DNA of 64,000 nt from Patiria miniata (GCF_015706575.1 NW_024037052.1:2170001-2234000); one strand, 5' to 3'; counted from the first letter of the stretch, positions 29,902-39,926 are shown. Numbers and translations: made by a program. Notes: generated by a model not told the origin, from the sequence alone.

Positions 29902-30240
29902 CCTCAGTAGAGAACATCCCGTCCCGGCCGTCGTCAGTACCTGCAACAAGAGAAAGGGAAGAAAAAAAACTTGTGCCTCAACCACTTTGTCCCTAGTCCC
30001 TGTCGGTGTTAATAATCAGAACTAAGTACGGCCAAGAGGCACAAACTAAATTGAATTAAAACTTCCATCCAATAGTACGAAGATAATCACCCCCTCTGTA
30101 AAGTACCAAAGTCCATCGTGATGATGATGCATATACGCTCCATTGCAAAATAGAGCACCTGCAGGGCCCGATTTCACCAAACTACTACAGAAATACAACC
30201 TAACAGTCCTGTACATGGCTTCCACTCTACTGTTTTACAA

Positions 30241-31071
30241 AACCTTAAGTTCATAGTTCACAAAATGCTCTAATACCGGAGAATTTGAGGGCATGCAAAT
30301 CGTGATTCGGCCGGCGTAGGCAATGTGGGCCTATTTACAGTCTGCACCCTGAATGCTGCGCTGGCACGACCAAAGACTATACTGCGAGGGCGCTCTCGTA
30401 TATATAGAGAACACGGTAGATAAACAGTGTCATGCAGACCCGAATAAGAAGGTTCCAATTGGCCCGAACAAATTCCAGGTGAAATGAGACCAAAATGTGT
30501 GGGTCAGTCAGTGTGGACATAATCCATGCTGGAAAAAGCCCAAAATACGCAGTCTTGCAACTTGTTTTTCGAGAAAAAGTAGTTTTGGACTACTTTTCTT
30601 GGAAATCACCAGCAGTTAAAAGTAGGCTAATTGATCAGATTTTGGATGCGGATGCAAAAATAATTAAACCATCAATATTGAAAAATATTAAAACACGTGA
30701 CAAATAACTTGGCAGTTCCATTTCCTCCCCTCTGTATGCGTGGGGATTTAGTGAATTATATAGTCGCCACGCATTCGTAAAAATAATAACAACATATAAA
30801 TACAAACTAAAAAAATTAGCACACAAATTCCAGTTAAATGGGATTTATTTATTTTCAGGACCCTTGTCTCTCAAGAATGTGTTTTCATTGTGAAATCTCT
30901 TGATCTTTTGAAAAAAATGATAACTCGGGGAAAAAAAACAAATGGAAACTCTATATACCAAACGTAAAAAATGTGATTGGAGATCAAACCGATTGATAGG
31001 TCAGCTATCTGCATACACGCACACAGCACTGTTGCACAATGCCAGCACAAAAACTGTAGTAGTTTGGATTA
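30241..31071. other. Left-arm-only segment, no recognised content
   Basis: This stretch has no counterpart in the right arm, where the flanking blocks are contiguous near 45,530-45,541. It is therefore an insertion in the left arm or a deletion in the right. It contains short open frames (for example a 70-codon frame at 30,495-30,707 on the plus strand) with no recognisable motif, and no tRNA or repeat that I can name. Confidence 0.5.
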
Positions 31072-31074
31072 TTA

Positions 31075-31389
31075 TGCGCCTATCAATTGTTTCCCCCACT
31101 CCTCCCCCCCCCCCCGGGCTGTCCCAGCCAAGACGTGGGGATTGTCACTTTTGAAGTGACAAAATCCCCACCCCTCGGGCAAAATTTAAGTGACAATCCC
31201 CAACCATGCCCCGACATACATACGTGGGGCGCACTAGTAAATGCATTTCCATGTAGCACGCCAATGGTAACAATGTAATTTGAGTGACCAAAATCCCCAC
31301 CATGGGGCATGAAAAACGTGACCAAATCCCGACATCGGACCTGGGACTGCGCGCGGGGGGAGGGGTGGGGGAAACATTTGATAGGCGCA
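31075..31389. mobile_element. 315-bp TIR element, 3-bp TTA duplication (Harbinger-like)
   Basis: The ends are TGCGCCTATCA and its reverse complement, followed inward by a C-run of the type TTTCCCCC on the left and the matching G-run on the right. TTA flanks both sides (31,072-31,074 and 31,390-31,392). A 3-bp TTA/TAA duplication is the hallmark of PIF/Harbinger elements, so this is probably a non-autonomous member; the family call is an inference because no transposase is present. Half of a related copy lies at 41,753-41,946 at a different place in the right arm, showing separate insertions. Confidence 0.7.
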
Positions 31390-31462
31390 TTACAGTTGAG
31401 TCTTAGTATGACCCCCCCCCCCAAAAAAAGTACATGTATTTGGATAAAATCTTCCAACCTCA

Positions 31463-32390
31463 CGCCACTTCGGCGATTGTGTACAAGCTCTATGGAGAGT
31501 CAAGAACATTTTCTAAGTATTTCCTAACAAAATTGGAAATATTTCTCAGTCCCAGATTAGTGTCTTATCATCATATTTGCAATGAATGACCTTCATTGAG
31601 ATGATATATGAAGAAAAAAGTGGCGTCAGGTTGCAACATTTTTTTCCAAATGACCCCGGCCAGAGCTTAAAACTGCGACGCCTATATAGCACACATGGAA
31701 CACCATGCATACTTTGGTCAATTTTCGGTGACTAACAGACTGGGAACCAAGTGACACATAGAAGCTCCTACCATAATTTGAAAACTCACTGATCCCAAAA
31801 ATGCCCAGTGATATCCTCAAAACTGCACACGGTGTAAAACCCACATAAGGGGGGGGGGGGGGTCTACACGAAGTGTACATAATCATTATCCAGCTCCATG
31901 GAAAGAATATCGCATCCCGACACCACCTTTGTCATTATAAAGTATATTATCTCAATGAACGTCGGTCATTTCAAAAATGTTGAAAATAAACCTGAAATTG
32001 AGACTTTGAAAATCAGCTCTCCATAGACTTTGTGCACACCAAAAAGAAGTACATGCACATTCTTTTCCAAGCAAAGTTCGGATTTTAAATTAAATTAGGC
32101 CTACACTTTACTTACACAAAGGTTGATTTTTTTACTGGTTTTCAGACATTTCTGGCTCAATGTGCGTTGGTGATTTTCAATCATGAAAAAAATGTTGCAA
32201 GCTGAAGCTGCCTTTTTCTTCATCATCAATGAAGGTTTGTCATTGAAAAAATGGTGATAAGACATCGGACTGAGAAATATTTTCAAATTTTGTTAGGAAA
32301 TACTTAGAAAATGATCTTCACTTTCCATAGATTTTGTACACAGCCGCTGAAGTGGCGGCAGGTTGCAATATTCTTTCCTCGATCCTTAGT
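31463..32390. repeat. Foldback within the left arm
   Basis: The sequence at 31,463-31,650 (CACTTCGGCG, TTTCTAAGTATTTCC, CTTCATTGAGATGAT and GTTGCAACATT, in that order) reappears in reverse complement at about 32,160-32,390. This makes inverted arms of roughly 190-230 bp around a ~500-bp centre. The same unit is present, inverted, in the right arm at 44,727-45,535, so the foldback predates the arm duplication. The centre contains a run of 14 G at 31,849-31,862. Confidence 0.7.
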
Positions 32391-32467
32391 TTACCATTCA
32401 GAATATATGAGGATAATCATGGCTGTAAAATCCTTCCAATAGGTCGAAGGGATAAACACATGTGTAG

Positions 32468-32851
32468 ATGATTGATTTATTATTCAAATCTAAGATGGCG
32501 TTTCCCGCGATGTGGAGTGCCGTATTCGTCCAGGTTGTTTGTCAAAGACCAACTAAAACATCAACAAAAGCATACAATTACGACAAACACTTACCGGCAA
32601 GAATATTAGCCATCATTACACCGGGTATAATGAAAGAGCAAGGTTATATTAATACCAAATTCAAGATAAAAATATTCCACGCAAACACGGAGAGATCTAT
32701 GGCGGCGAAACTCGAGAACCGGTATCAGCAGGAAACGCTATGCAGCGTGAAACTGGGAAGGAAACAATGGAGCCAATTGCTTATTATTCAGAGTATCACC
32801 TGTGCCGCGTGTGTAGTCAGACAATTGTACTGCGCTACCCAATCACAATAG
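32468..32851 (+). CDS. Unidentified 127-aa ORF conserved in both arms
   Basis: The open frame of 127 codons has a second Met at codon 10 (32,495) in the context AAGATGGCG, which is a better start than the first. The product is basic and begins MAFPAMWSAVFVQ after that Met; I recognise no domain, signal peptide or known family. Its inverted partner at 42,364-42,708 keeps the frame for 114 codons. In the first ~35 codons after the second Met the two copies are nearly identical in DNA, more alike than neighbouring non-coding parts of the arms. By hand count the changes are about nine synonymous and ten or eleven amino-acid-changing. It may be a captured exon or gene fragment, or chance; no intron or poly-A signal is evident. 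Confidence 0.25.
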   Translation: MIDLLFKSKMAFPAMWSAVFVQVVCQRPTKTSTKAYNYDKHLPARILAIITPGIMKEQGYINTKFKIKIFHANTERSMAAKLENRYQQETLCSVKLGRKQWSQLLIIQSITCAACVVRQLYCATQSQ

Positions 32852-33427
32852 ACATCCGCGTCATAAAAGACAAAAGACATGTTTGACTTTACAATTGTTG
32901 ATGGAATGTAACTTTACATCTGCAAAAAGATTTCGCAAAACGTAACAAATGCGTGCCTGGACGACACAAAACTAGGCGTTCCAATGGGGGGGGGGGGCAG
33001 GGAGGTATTTAACTATTATCGGACTTATAAAACTCATCTGGCGCAGGCTCCGATGAGAAAAAAATGCTTAGAGAAGGGGGATTCATAATTATTTTAGGAT
33101 AGGCTGGACACTTGGAATGGAAACAATAACGTAGTCGGGTGGTACGAAAATAAACGTTTGGTCCAGGTTCCAATTTAAAAAAAAATCCTAGAGGGGGAGG
33201 GTTAACTTATTGTTTGGTAGGCTGAATTCTGGGGATGAATATAATCACAAAGAAATACTCTGGAAACTCTGATTAAAAACAATATCGCGGCCCAGCCGGG
33301 CGCGATTTTTTTCCCCAAACGACATCCGGATTTACATGTACATGTGCATGTACATGGTATTTGTATGAGCGCCCTGTACGATACTTTAACGATACGCACG
33401 CAGGTATTACCATGAATTTCCAGAATT

Positions 33428-33695
33428 TGTCGAGCAGTGCAAAAGGATCGTGATTTTGCACTGTGAGGGGTGTCCGCGGTATGGGTTTGGATCACCATTT
33501 TAACACGATTTTTTGTCTTTTCTTATCTGAGGCTTTGGAGGACGTTTCTAAAGGGAAATAAAGTCCGAATTTCATTTTTTTTCTTTTAATTTTATATTTT
33601 TTTCTCAAGTTTTAAGAGAAACAAAGTCCAAAACGTCATGGCGTACACCCAATGCGGATGTCGTTTGGGGAAAAAAATTGCCGGCCGGGCAGGGG
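33428..33695 (+). mobile_element. tRNA-derived SINE, left-arm copy
   Basis: The head carries a B-box-like GGGTTTGGATCACC (about 33,483-33,496), followed by a body with TCTGAGGCTTTGGAGGA and GAAATAAAGTCC. The 3' tail is ATGCGGATGTCGTTTGGGG plus an A-run. The A box seen in the right-arm copy is missing here through a short deletion. The right-arm homologue (41,365-41,590, minus) sits at the mirrored position, so this insertion predates the large inverted duplication. An independent copy lies at 39,655-39,915. Confidence 0.65.
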
Positions 33696-34040
33696 AGGGG
33701 ATGTTGTTTGAACTCGAATAGAAACCCAGAATTGTGTTTGTGGACAAATATTGCTGTTTCGGCTGTTTGAAATGACTCTGTGACATGTGATGACGACGCT
33801 ACAAATTTCATCGATAACACAGACATGATGTCACTAAATATCAACACTATACACCAAGTACAACTGAATATAACCTTTAGTTCTCTATATTATAGGCCCC
33901 AGATAAGTTGTCCTTTTAAGCGAGGTCACATGAAATGTGAATGCGTCATCACGACGTCACTCAAATTTACATCTATATTTTCCTTTTCCAAATAACTATT
34001 CAACCCGATCGGACCTGTACTGAAGAAGATATAGGGCTTT

Positions 34041-34859
34041 GAAATATGCGCCTTTAATGTGGCGTAACTTATAACGTCATCGTGACGCCGGAGAATCGTT
34101 GGGGACCATCTGCGGGTGTTAGTCTATGTGTGTAGGCCTACTACGTCTGAAGTCAATCGGATTTACAAAAGTGCCAAAGTGTATTAGTGGAACAAAAACG
34201 TGTACAAATCCAATGGAGAGAACACCACCTTTAACGTGATGTAACTTGGCACCTCGTCTGTTCTGAACAAAGTTGCATCTATTATAGCATTTATTGTTCA
34301 TTCACCGGGCCTTTCATCAATCCAATCTCAAATAATTTCGCCCAGCCCGGGTATCGCCAAAAAATTGCTTTGAAATCTTTAGTTGTAGGCCTATACAGGG
34401 CGTCCTGAAAAAAAAATGGTGCATGTAAACCCCTCCATTTTTGCTAATTTACAACCAGGATGTTTTACACCATCTTCAAGGTAATAGATTTAGCTTGAGA
34501 ATACCGTTTGCTTTGAGATTGCTTTTGTAAATCCAAAGATATGTTTGAATAATGGCAAAGCCAAGATACCCATTTTGTGCCACTTTCTGTGAAGCAGTTA
34601 AATCAATATAGTACTAGTCTAAAACCAAATCACAATACTGTTAGTGATTTTAACATTTTTAAGCAGAGTGTGCAATATTTATTTATATTTAATTAAATTC
34701 TTTCATTGAAGTTTTAAAGAAGTGAACCTGTGTGTACTTTTATATTGTTTCAACATAAGAACAAAACCCTATGTTGTCGTGTGAATGGAATGTTTGTCTT
34801 ACACCCATAGGGATAATCTTATCAACAGAGCCATAAACTGGCATTGTCTGATCTTTAAA
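34041..34859. other. Unassigned AT-rich spacer
   Basis: This stretch between the outer left arm and the inner palindrome has no counterpart that I could find in 37.15-41.03 kb. At 34,395-34,405 a TA followed by CAGGGCGTCC resembles one end of the TA-flanked element at 51,844-52,170, but I see no partner end. No coding frame of note is present. Confidence 0.45.
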
Positions 34860-34861
34860 GC

Positions 34862-35430
34862 ACTTGCTTCCTTCTTGGCAGATAGATTCTTATAGCCCTA
34901 GAGAAGATATTTAGAAGGGATGACACCTACAATTCTTTTGGGAAGGGTGTCTAATTTGCATAAATCGTTAATACTTGCCGTAAATATATTTAATCCCATA
35001 TGTTGGTATATCTTTATTTTTTTACTTTTTTAAAAGTATATTTAGTGAATTCTACTTACACATCCTTAGTTCAATAACATTTATTAAAGAAAATCAGAGA
35101 CCGGATGATTATGAAGACATAATAAAGATCAAACATGGCTACCATTATACCTTAAGGTTGCGCGCATTTACCTCTTCCTCAGATATCATCAAGTAGTCTC
35201 GCTAAACGTCAGTATTGATGAACTTTAAATTCGCAAAGTTACTTACTGGCACAGTTGCCCTACCAAAAATAAATGGGAAATCATGTTTAAAAAAACGATA
35301 ACATCTTGATATTTAGCCCAAAACTCAAAGGGGGGGGGGAGTGAGGTGTCCGTAAATTGGGCTAAAAATTAGGCGAAGGGTTGCCTAACGTGGAGTACTT
35401 AAAACGAGTTCAAGGAAATCCCCCAAAATA
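34862..35430 (+). repeat. Left arm of inner palindrome
   Basis: This arm is inverted relative to 35,480-37,150. Matching landmarks are TTGGCAGATAG..TATAGCCC (34,877) with 37,110-37,135, CTTCTAAATAT..AGGTGTC with 37,070-37,110, the CTTACACATCC stretch near 35,060 with 36,290, TTGCGCGCATTTA near 35,160 with 36,185, and GAGGTGTCCGTAAATTGGGC (35,343) with 35,555-35,575. The centre is near 35,455. This arm preserves empty sites for the two elements inserted in the other arm. No gene content. Confidence 0.82.
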
Positions 35431-35664
35431 AGAGATTATTTTTGCTTACAATAATTATGTCTACGTCAACACGTTTTCTTACCAGTATTTTTGGGAGTTT
35501 CCTTGAACTTGATGAAGTATCCGACGTTAGGCAACCATTCACCCACTTTTTAGCCCAATTCACGGACACCTCATTTTTCCACGTTTTTCTTGGCTTAATA
35601 TCACAATGTAATCGTTGTTCACAATCATGATTTTCCAGAAAAGTTTTAATAGGGTAACTGTGCC

Positions 35665-36095
35665 CAGGGGCGGATCCAGGAATTTCGCGGATGGGGGGGG
35701 GGGGGGCATCAGCCAAAAAATCTGTAAATGTACACAGGTTTTTTTCTCCAGACACTTGGCCTCCGTAAAATCAAAAACTAAGGGGGGGGGGGGGCTGATA
35801 CCATATTTCAATAGGGGGCGCTGTTCAAATTCGACGGGGAGGGGCGGTTTCGACTAAATTGAGCTAGATTAGATGGTGAGTAATTAACCCAATGAAACCT
35901 AGGCCTTACTGCAAAATGTTTGGCATAGTCCGCATCGCAACTGGCGCAACCGGCATGATAAGATCGATTTGCATAACACGATGTCACAGCTTTGGAATTG
36001 GGTTCATGCTTCTTACATTCAAAATGGCTGTCATCGACGTGACAGATGTTTTACGTGCATATGACCCCCCCCCCCCCCCTCTGAATCCGCGCCTG
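35665..36095. mobile_element. hAT-like element, 431 bp, CAGGGGCGGATCC ends
   Basis: The left end is CAGGGGCGGATCCAG and the right end, read on the minus strand, is CAGGCGCGGATTCAGAG. Both are followed inward by long G/C homopolymers. The direct repeat TGTGCC flanks both sides (35,659-35,664 and 36,096-36,101), and the intact empty site is preserved at 35,242-35,260 in the opposite palindrome arm. Ends starting CAG favour the hAT superfamily, although hAT normally makes 8-bp duplications and only 6 match here. The internal TTTTCTCCAGACACTT stretch is shared with the elements at 42,909 and 63,892, so this is one dispersed family. There is no transposase. Confidence 0.75.
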
Positions 36096-36370
36096 TGTGC
36101 CAGTAAGCAACTTGGTGAATTTGAAGCTCATCAATACTAAGGTTTGGTAAAACTACTTGATGATATCTGGAAACAAGGTATAAATGCGCGCAACTTTAGG
36201 GTATAAGAGTAACCATTTTGGATCGTTACTTTGTCCTCGTAATTATTCAGTCACTTATATGTTTTAGAAAATGTCATTGCAGTAAGGATGTGTAAGTAGA
36301 ATCACCAAAATTTACTTTTCAAAAAAAAATATAAAAAAAAAAAAATATACCCAAATATGAGAACAAATAT

Positions 36371-37016
36371 CGTCAGCAACACCACGAAGTAACACCCATG
36401 TACATACCAGTAAAAACTAGCAATCGGAGAAAACGGCAGCTAAAGTTGAACGTCTTCTAAACCAACACTTTGCGTCAACAGGACAGAGTATTTTCAGTTG
36501 GGTTTCTCGTTGTGGACACTTGATGAATTGAATGTATTAAATCTGCTGTTTTTTTCACCCGTTTGTGTATTAAATCAACAAGAAAAAAAGAGGAAAAAGG
36601 TGAGTGTTAGTTCCTGAAACCGAAAAGCTGCGAAACTGTACATTTTCGTTTTCATGAAGTAACACTCTTCAATGTAAATAACACGAGGAAAGTGCAACTT
36701 CAGGTCAGCGCGCGCGCTCATACAAGGAGGTTTTCTTCGTGAAAACGTTTTTGCTCACTTTTGAGCAGAGTGCGCGCCATGCATTGCAATCATGGTAAAT
36801 GGAACTTGAGTGTTACTTCGTGAAAACGAAAATTGTCACTTTTGCGCAAAAGTTGCCATGGATAATCAGCGTAATTATTAAAGTAAAGCTCTTGAAGCTT
36901 TGAAACTTCGTGCAATGGTAGGCCTTGATGAATAATGTTTAAAAATCCAAAAAACTGAAAATCGAAAAAAAATATGGTTTAACACGGTGGAGTGTTACTT
37001 CGTGGTGTCGGTGACG
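36371..37016. mobile_element. 646-bp TIR element with repeated GAAGTAACAC motif
   Basis: The left end, CGTCAGCAACACCACGAAG followed by TAACAC, is mirrored at the right end with two mismatches (25-bp TIR). ATAT flanks both sides; the empty site in the opposite arm near 35,000 reads AAATATATTTACG, so the target was AT-rich and the duplication is 2 to 4 bp. The GAAGTAACACTC motif recurs internally in inverted pairs (about 36,646-36,671 and 36,808-36,832), making a nested hairpin. There is no coding capacity. Superfamily is uncertain; a TA or ATAT target would fit Tc1/mariner or related types. Confidence 0.78.
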
Positions 37017-37312
37017 ATATATTACACGTCGGGTATTTACGATTTGTGCAAATTAGGCCCCCTTCCCAAAATAATTTCAGGTGTCACCCCTTCTAAATAT
37101 CTTCTCTAGGACTATAAGAGTCCATCTGCCAAGTTTGGTGCTTTGGACCAGTCGGTCACAATCTTGTCAAAAATTGGGTCTAGGCCACCTGACTAGAAAC
37201 ACAATGGCGCAGGCAAAAGCCTACATGGAAATTTAGAATAGGCCTAGATCAAGGGTTTTTTTCTCCTTCGTTTACCTAAGTTTTAGAAAAGTGAAATAAC
37301 GCAACACAAACC

Positions 37313-37393
37313 ATAGGGGTGTCGGAACAACGGGGTGTTGGATCGTAGGGGTGTCGGAACATAGGGGTGTCGAAACATATAGGCGTGTAACCG
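37313..37393. repeat. Minisatellite, ~16-17 bp unit, about 5 copies
   Basis: The unit ATAGGGGTGTCGGAAC and its variants repeat about five times. The array abuts the broken end of the retrotransposon pseudogene on its right side. Confidence 0.75.
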
Positions 37394-38090
37394 GTATCAC
37401 TCCATCTGCTAGGTGGTATTCTGTCCACTGTTGGAGTGGCCCATGTGCATCCTTTGCACTTCCCGCATTTAACCTACAAGCGGCCAGGTCTCGGACCAAG
37501 ATTGTAAGGCATGAAGGTCCTCCTGAAGAATGTTGCTGTCCTCTTCGCTGACTCTATGCGTGTCATCAGCAAACAACTTAACTTCTGAATCCACGTTATC
37601 AGGCGAGTCATACAGGACAAATAAAATCAGGCCTAGGACTGAGCCTTGGGGCAATCCACTGCTCACAACGGTCCAATTCAGTCTCGGCGTCTCTCACAGT
37701 AACTTGCTGCATCCTTCCGACAGGGAAATCTTCAATCCAACTCCATATTTTCTTTTCTTCTCCATAGGACTTCAGCTACAGTAGTTTCCTGTGTGGGGCG
37801 GAGTCGAATGCCTTTGAGTAGTCGGGGTAGATCATGTCTATGTCTCCTCCTCGTCAATCATTCTTCTGATATCTTCAAGGGTTTCTAACAGGTTGGTGAG
37901 ACATGAGCGGCCTTTCATAAAACCATGTGATCTTTGGATGGTAGACCAAGATTTTTTTAACGTGATTGAAGATAATTTTTTTGATGATGCCTTCCGTCGT
38001 TTTACATGGAATTGATGTGAGGCTCATTGGTCTGTAGTTCCCTTAACACTTCTTTGACCCTCTCTGGTAGATAGGAACAACGCGGGCATT
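37390..38090 (-). pseudogene. CR1/L2/jockey-like reverse transcriptase fragment
   Basis: Read on the minus strand, conserved reverse-transcriptase blocks occur in the correct order but in different frames: NYRPMSLTSIPCK near 38,040, HGFMKGRSCLTNLLE near 37,900, QGSVLGLILF near 37,640, and the catalytic LFADDT near 37,560. A degenerate KCKRMHMGHSN-type block follows near 37,450. The FADD box is intact, but several frameshifts and stops make the copy dead. The body is separated from the 39.15-39.46 kb remnant by ~1 kb containing SINE sequence. The clade (CR1, L2 or jockey) cannot be fixed by eye. Confidence 0.85.
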
Positions 38091-38869
38091 TTTATTTTAT
38101 TTATTTATTACTTCTGGTACTGAAACCACTGAGGATTCCCCAAATAGCGCCCTAGGCACTGTAAGCTCGAAAGCCTGAAGAAACCTGTAGAGAGAAGACA
38201 ATGAGAATGTGGAGAAATGATTTATGATAGTGATTTGTTGTTTATCATTCACAAATTTGGCGAACAGATGGCGCTCGCCTACTCACCTTTAAATTGCCAA
38301 TAAGCTGGCCTGCCCAGGTGTGCACAATATTCTACAAATAGAACGTGTATCCGTGCAGCGCAGGGATATGTCTGCAAAGACTGGCATTCGGTGTCGTGTA
38401 AGATAATATAGGGCCTCATTAATTATTGTTTGGTGCTTATAAAAGACTGTATACATAATTTGATAGTTAAGAATTCTCTTTGAATATTGCTAAGGATCTT
38501 TAGAGTGATACAAAAGCTGGTTATTCTAAGAGAAAGGAGAGGTAACCCAGGCAGCGGTAAACAGTCTTCGCGGGGCAGTGCTCCGGAACTAGTGACAAAC
38601 GAGAAGGATAGAAATTTGTGTCAGTCACGAGGAGAGTCGAGAGAAATGGCCTCCGAATTGGGGAAAATAGAGAGATAATTCCCCCGAATACCGCTGGAAA
38701 TCATGATGAAAGATACTGTTTGCCGTGCTTAGCCTGGTGCAGCGACTGGCTACCTCCTTCCCTTCGACTCTGAGCAACCAATGGAGACGAATGAACAAAC
38801 GAATTAATAAATATTCAGTGATTCTCCGGTGAAACTTAATCTCCGCTGTGTGTGTATGTTAACTCGCCC
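38091..38869 (-). other. Inserted segment ending in an AAAT-rich tail
   Basis: At 38,091-38,115 the minus strand ends in TAATAAATAAATAAAATAAA, immediately next to the reverse-transcriptase block, which looks like the 3' tail of a retroposed element. The adjacent 38,120-38,200 has SINE-like body text (CTTTCGAGCTTACAGTGCC, minus strand). It could be the 3' half of the SINE at 38,870-39,105 separated by an insertion, but I cannot show this. Nothing is recognised in 38,200-38,870, including its short frames. Confidence 0.35.
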
Positions 38870-39105
38870 CCAACGAGACTCAAGCCCCAAGGCGCTACTC
38901 CGCGCTCACTACAAGAAGAAATTACAGTTTTAGAGGTGGGAGGAAAAGCCCAGAAGAATATTCTGGGGAAAACCCACGGAATCAGGCAGGGACTAAAAAC
39001 CCAATCCACATATTGGCCTGGCCGGGATTCAAACCCGGGTCACAGCGGTGGAAGGCGTGGAAAGTACCGCTACGCCAACCATTTCTCCATTCTCTTGGTG
39101 GTTTA
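38870..39105 (-). mobile_element. tRNA-derived SINE (second family)
   Basis: On the minus strand the head reads TGGCGTAGCGGTA (A box, about 39,065-39,077) and GGGTTTGAATCCC (B box, about 39,022-39,034), spaced as in a tRNA. A body with GTGGGTTTTCCCC and CTTTTCCTCCCACC follows, a phrase common to several animal tRNA-SINE bodies. The tRNA-like part does not close a good anticodon arm, so it is not a functional tRNA gene. It appears to have inserted into the CR1-like element. Confidence 0.65.
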
Positions 39106-39149
39106 CCTTCGTCAAGAGATAAATGATGTACAGTGGTTCGGCCATTTCA

Positions 39150-39460
39150 TCAGCCGCCCATACTCAACGCGACAACACGTGGGGACGGATACCATCCAAC
39201 CCCGGGATAAATATGTCTACCCAATTAAAATTCTTCAGTTGCTCCTTTACATCATCTACAGTGGACTTGCAATCTGTTAGAATACTCCATGTCTGATAAG
39301 ATCAGTCACGCCTCTTTCTGGATGCTCAGTAGCTCTGCTCTAAGCTTTCTGTTCTCTTCACTCTCCTTGAACGTTAGGTCCGGTGTGATGTGCACCTTGT
39401 TCCAAACCTTATTGCCACTTGCTTTCAGTAGCTTTGCTTATTTTAGTGATTGCTTCTTGG
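39150..39460 (-). pseudogene. CR1-like ORF1 end fused to RT start, deleted copy
   Basis: The minus strand at about 39,289-39,400 encodes ITPDLTFKESEENRKLR, matching the conserved C-terminal motif of many non-LTR ORF1 proteins, and ends in a stop. Only ~80 bp further on, 39,171-39,215 encodes PGLDGIRPHVL, a block from the N-terminal part of the reverse transcriptase. The endonuclease domain that should lie between is missing, so this copy has a large internal deletion. It is probably the 5' part of the same element as 37,390-38,090. Confidence 0.6.
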
Positions 39461-39654
39461 TGCTGCTACAGGCTAATATCTCTCAGCATCTTGGGCCTGG
39501 GTAATCTACTTTTCCCCCGGCAAATGAAATGCCCTTTGGGGGCTGGTTTCTTGAGTTTTGTTTCCAAAATATGAAATGGCGGCCGAAGGTTGAATGAAAC
39601 AACACATGTGTTTAAGGCCAGATAATAATTATTGATAGTAATACAAAAAAAACG

Positions 39655-39915
39655 GGCTTGAGTCGATAGGGTCGCGATTTTGCACCGCAATGTTGTGGGT
39701 TCGAGACACCGTTTTTTATCCGATTTTATTTTTCTTTCTAATCTGAGGCTTCGGAGGATTTTTTTTAAAAGGGAAATAAAAATCCCAATTTCATTTCGTT
39801 CGAACTCATTTTTTCCCCCTAATTTTATATTTTCTTCTCATATTTTTAGAGAAGTAAAGTCCAAAACGCCATAGCGTATACCCCATGCGGATGTCGTTCG
39901 GAAAAAAAAAAATTG
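39655..39915 (+). mobile_element. tRNA-derived SINE, independent copy
   Basis: This has the same layout as the SINE at 33,428: a head with B-box-like GGGTTCGAGACACC (about 39,697-39,710), the body phrase TCTGAGGCTTCGGAGGA, and the tail ATGCGGATGTCGTTCGG plus an A-run. It lies in the palindrome spacer, outside the mirrored arms, so it is a separate insertion of that family. The A box is weak (GTCGATAGGGTCG). Confidence 0.65.
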
Positions 39916-39926
39916 GCGGCCAGCTA

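Larger units (their letters stand above)
1..29968 (+). repeat. Satellite array, 69 copies of a ~427-bp monomer
   Basis: The block starting CTTTGACTTCAACACC recurs head to tail every 425-427 bases from position 1 to the array end, giving 69 countable units; the window starts inside the array. Copies differ almost only in an A-run (A8 to A10, followed by A or G) and rare one-base indels: one G is missing in the units near 1,541, 13,909 and 28,419, and one T near 11,820. Each monomer has one GGGGCCCC palindrome and one CTCGAG. Every intact copy carries open frames of 71 aa (+) and 86-103 aa (-), but these are identical because the DNA is homogenised, match no family I know, and are not evidence of coding. 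The last two units are decayed. It is probably a satellite; copy number may be affected by assembly. Confidence 0.97.
29969..34040 (+). repeat. Left arm of large imperfect inverted repeat
   Basis: Blocks of this segment recur in reverse complement and in mirrored order at 41.03-45.78 kb. Examples: 29,970-30,110 matches 45,640-45,775; 30,145-30,240 matches 45,541-45,650; 31,575-32,390 matches 44,727-45,535; 32,390-32,850 matches 42,364-42,790; 32,940-33,200 matches 41,985-42,240; 33,260-33,620 matches 41,380-41,740; 33,780-34,035 matches 41,035-41,285. Similarity is moderate to high, so the duplication is old. The left arm alone has an extra segment at 30,240-31,572 that includes a TIR element. 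It directly abuts the satellite array. Confidence 0.88.
35480..37150 (-). repeat. Right arm of inner palindrome, with two insertions
   Basis: The reverse-complement partner of 34,862-35,430 is interrupted twice, by a hAT-like element (35,665-36,095) and by a TIR element (36,371-37,016). Removing both restores colinearity with the left arm. The arm duplication therefore came first and both insertions came later. Similarity between the arms is moderate, so the palindrome is not recent. Confidence 0.82.

Noticed and set aside
1..29968. CRISPR-like or rRNA/histone-type gene tandem array
   Set aside because: The unit has no spacers, no rRNA or tRNA sequence, and no recognisable coding region; it is a simple satellite.
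34395..34406. TA followed by CAGGGCGTCC, resembling a Tc1/mariner-type end
   Set aside because: Only one end seen; no inverted partner in the following kilobases.
39015..39090. Possible tRNA gene on the minus strand
   Set aside because: A and B boxes are present, but the anticodon arm does not close and a SINE body follows directly, so it is called a SINE head.
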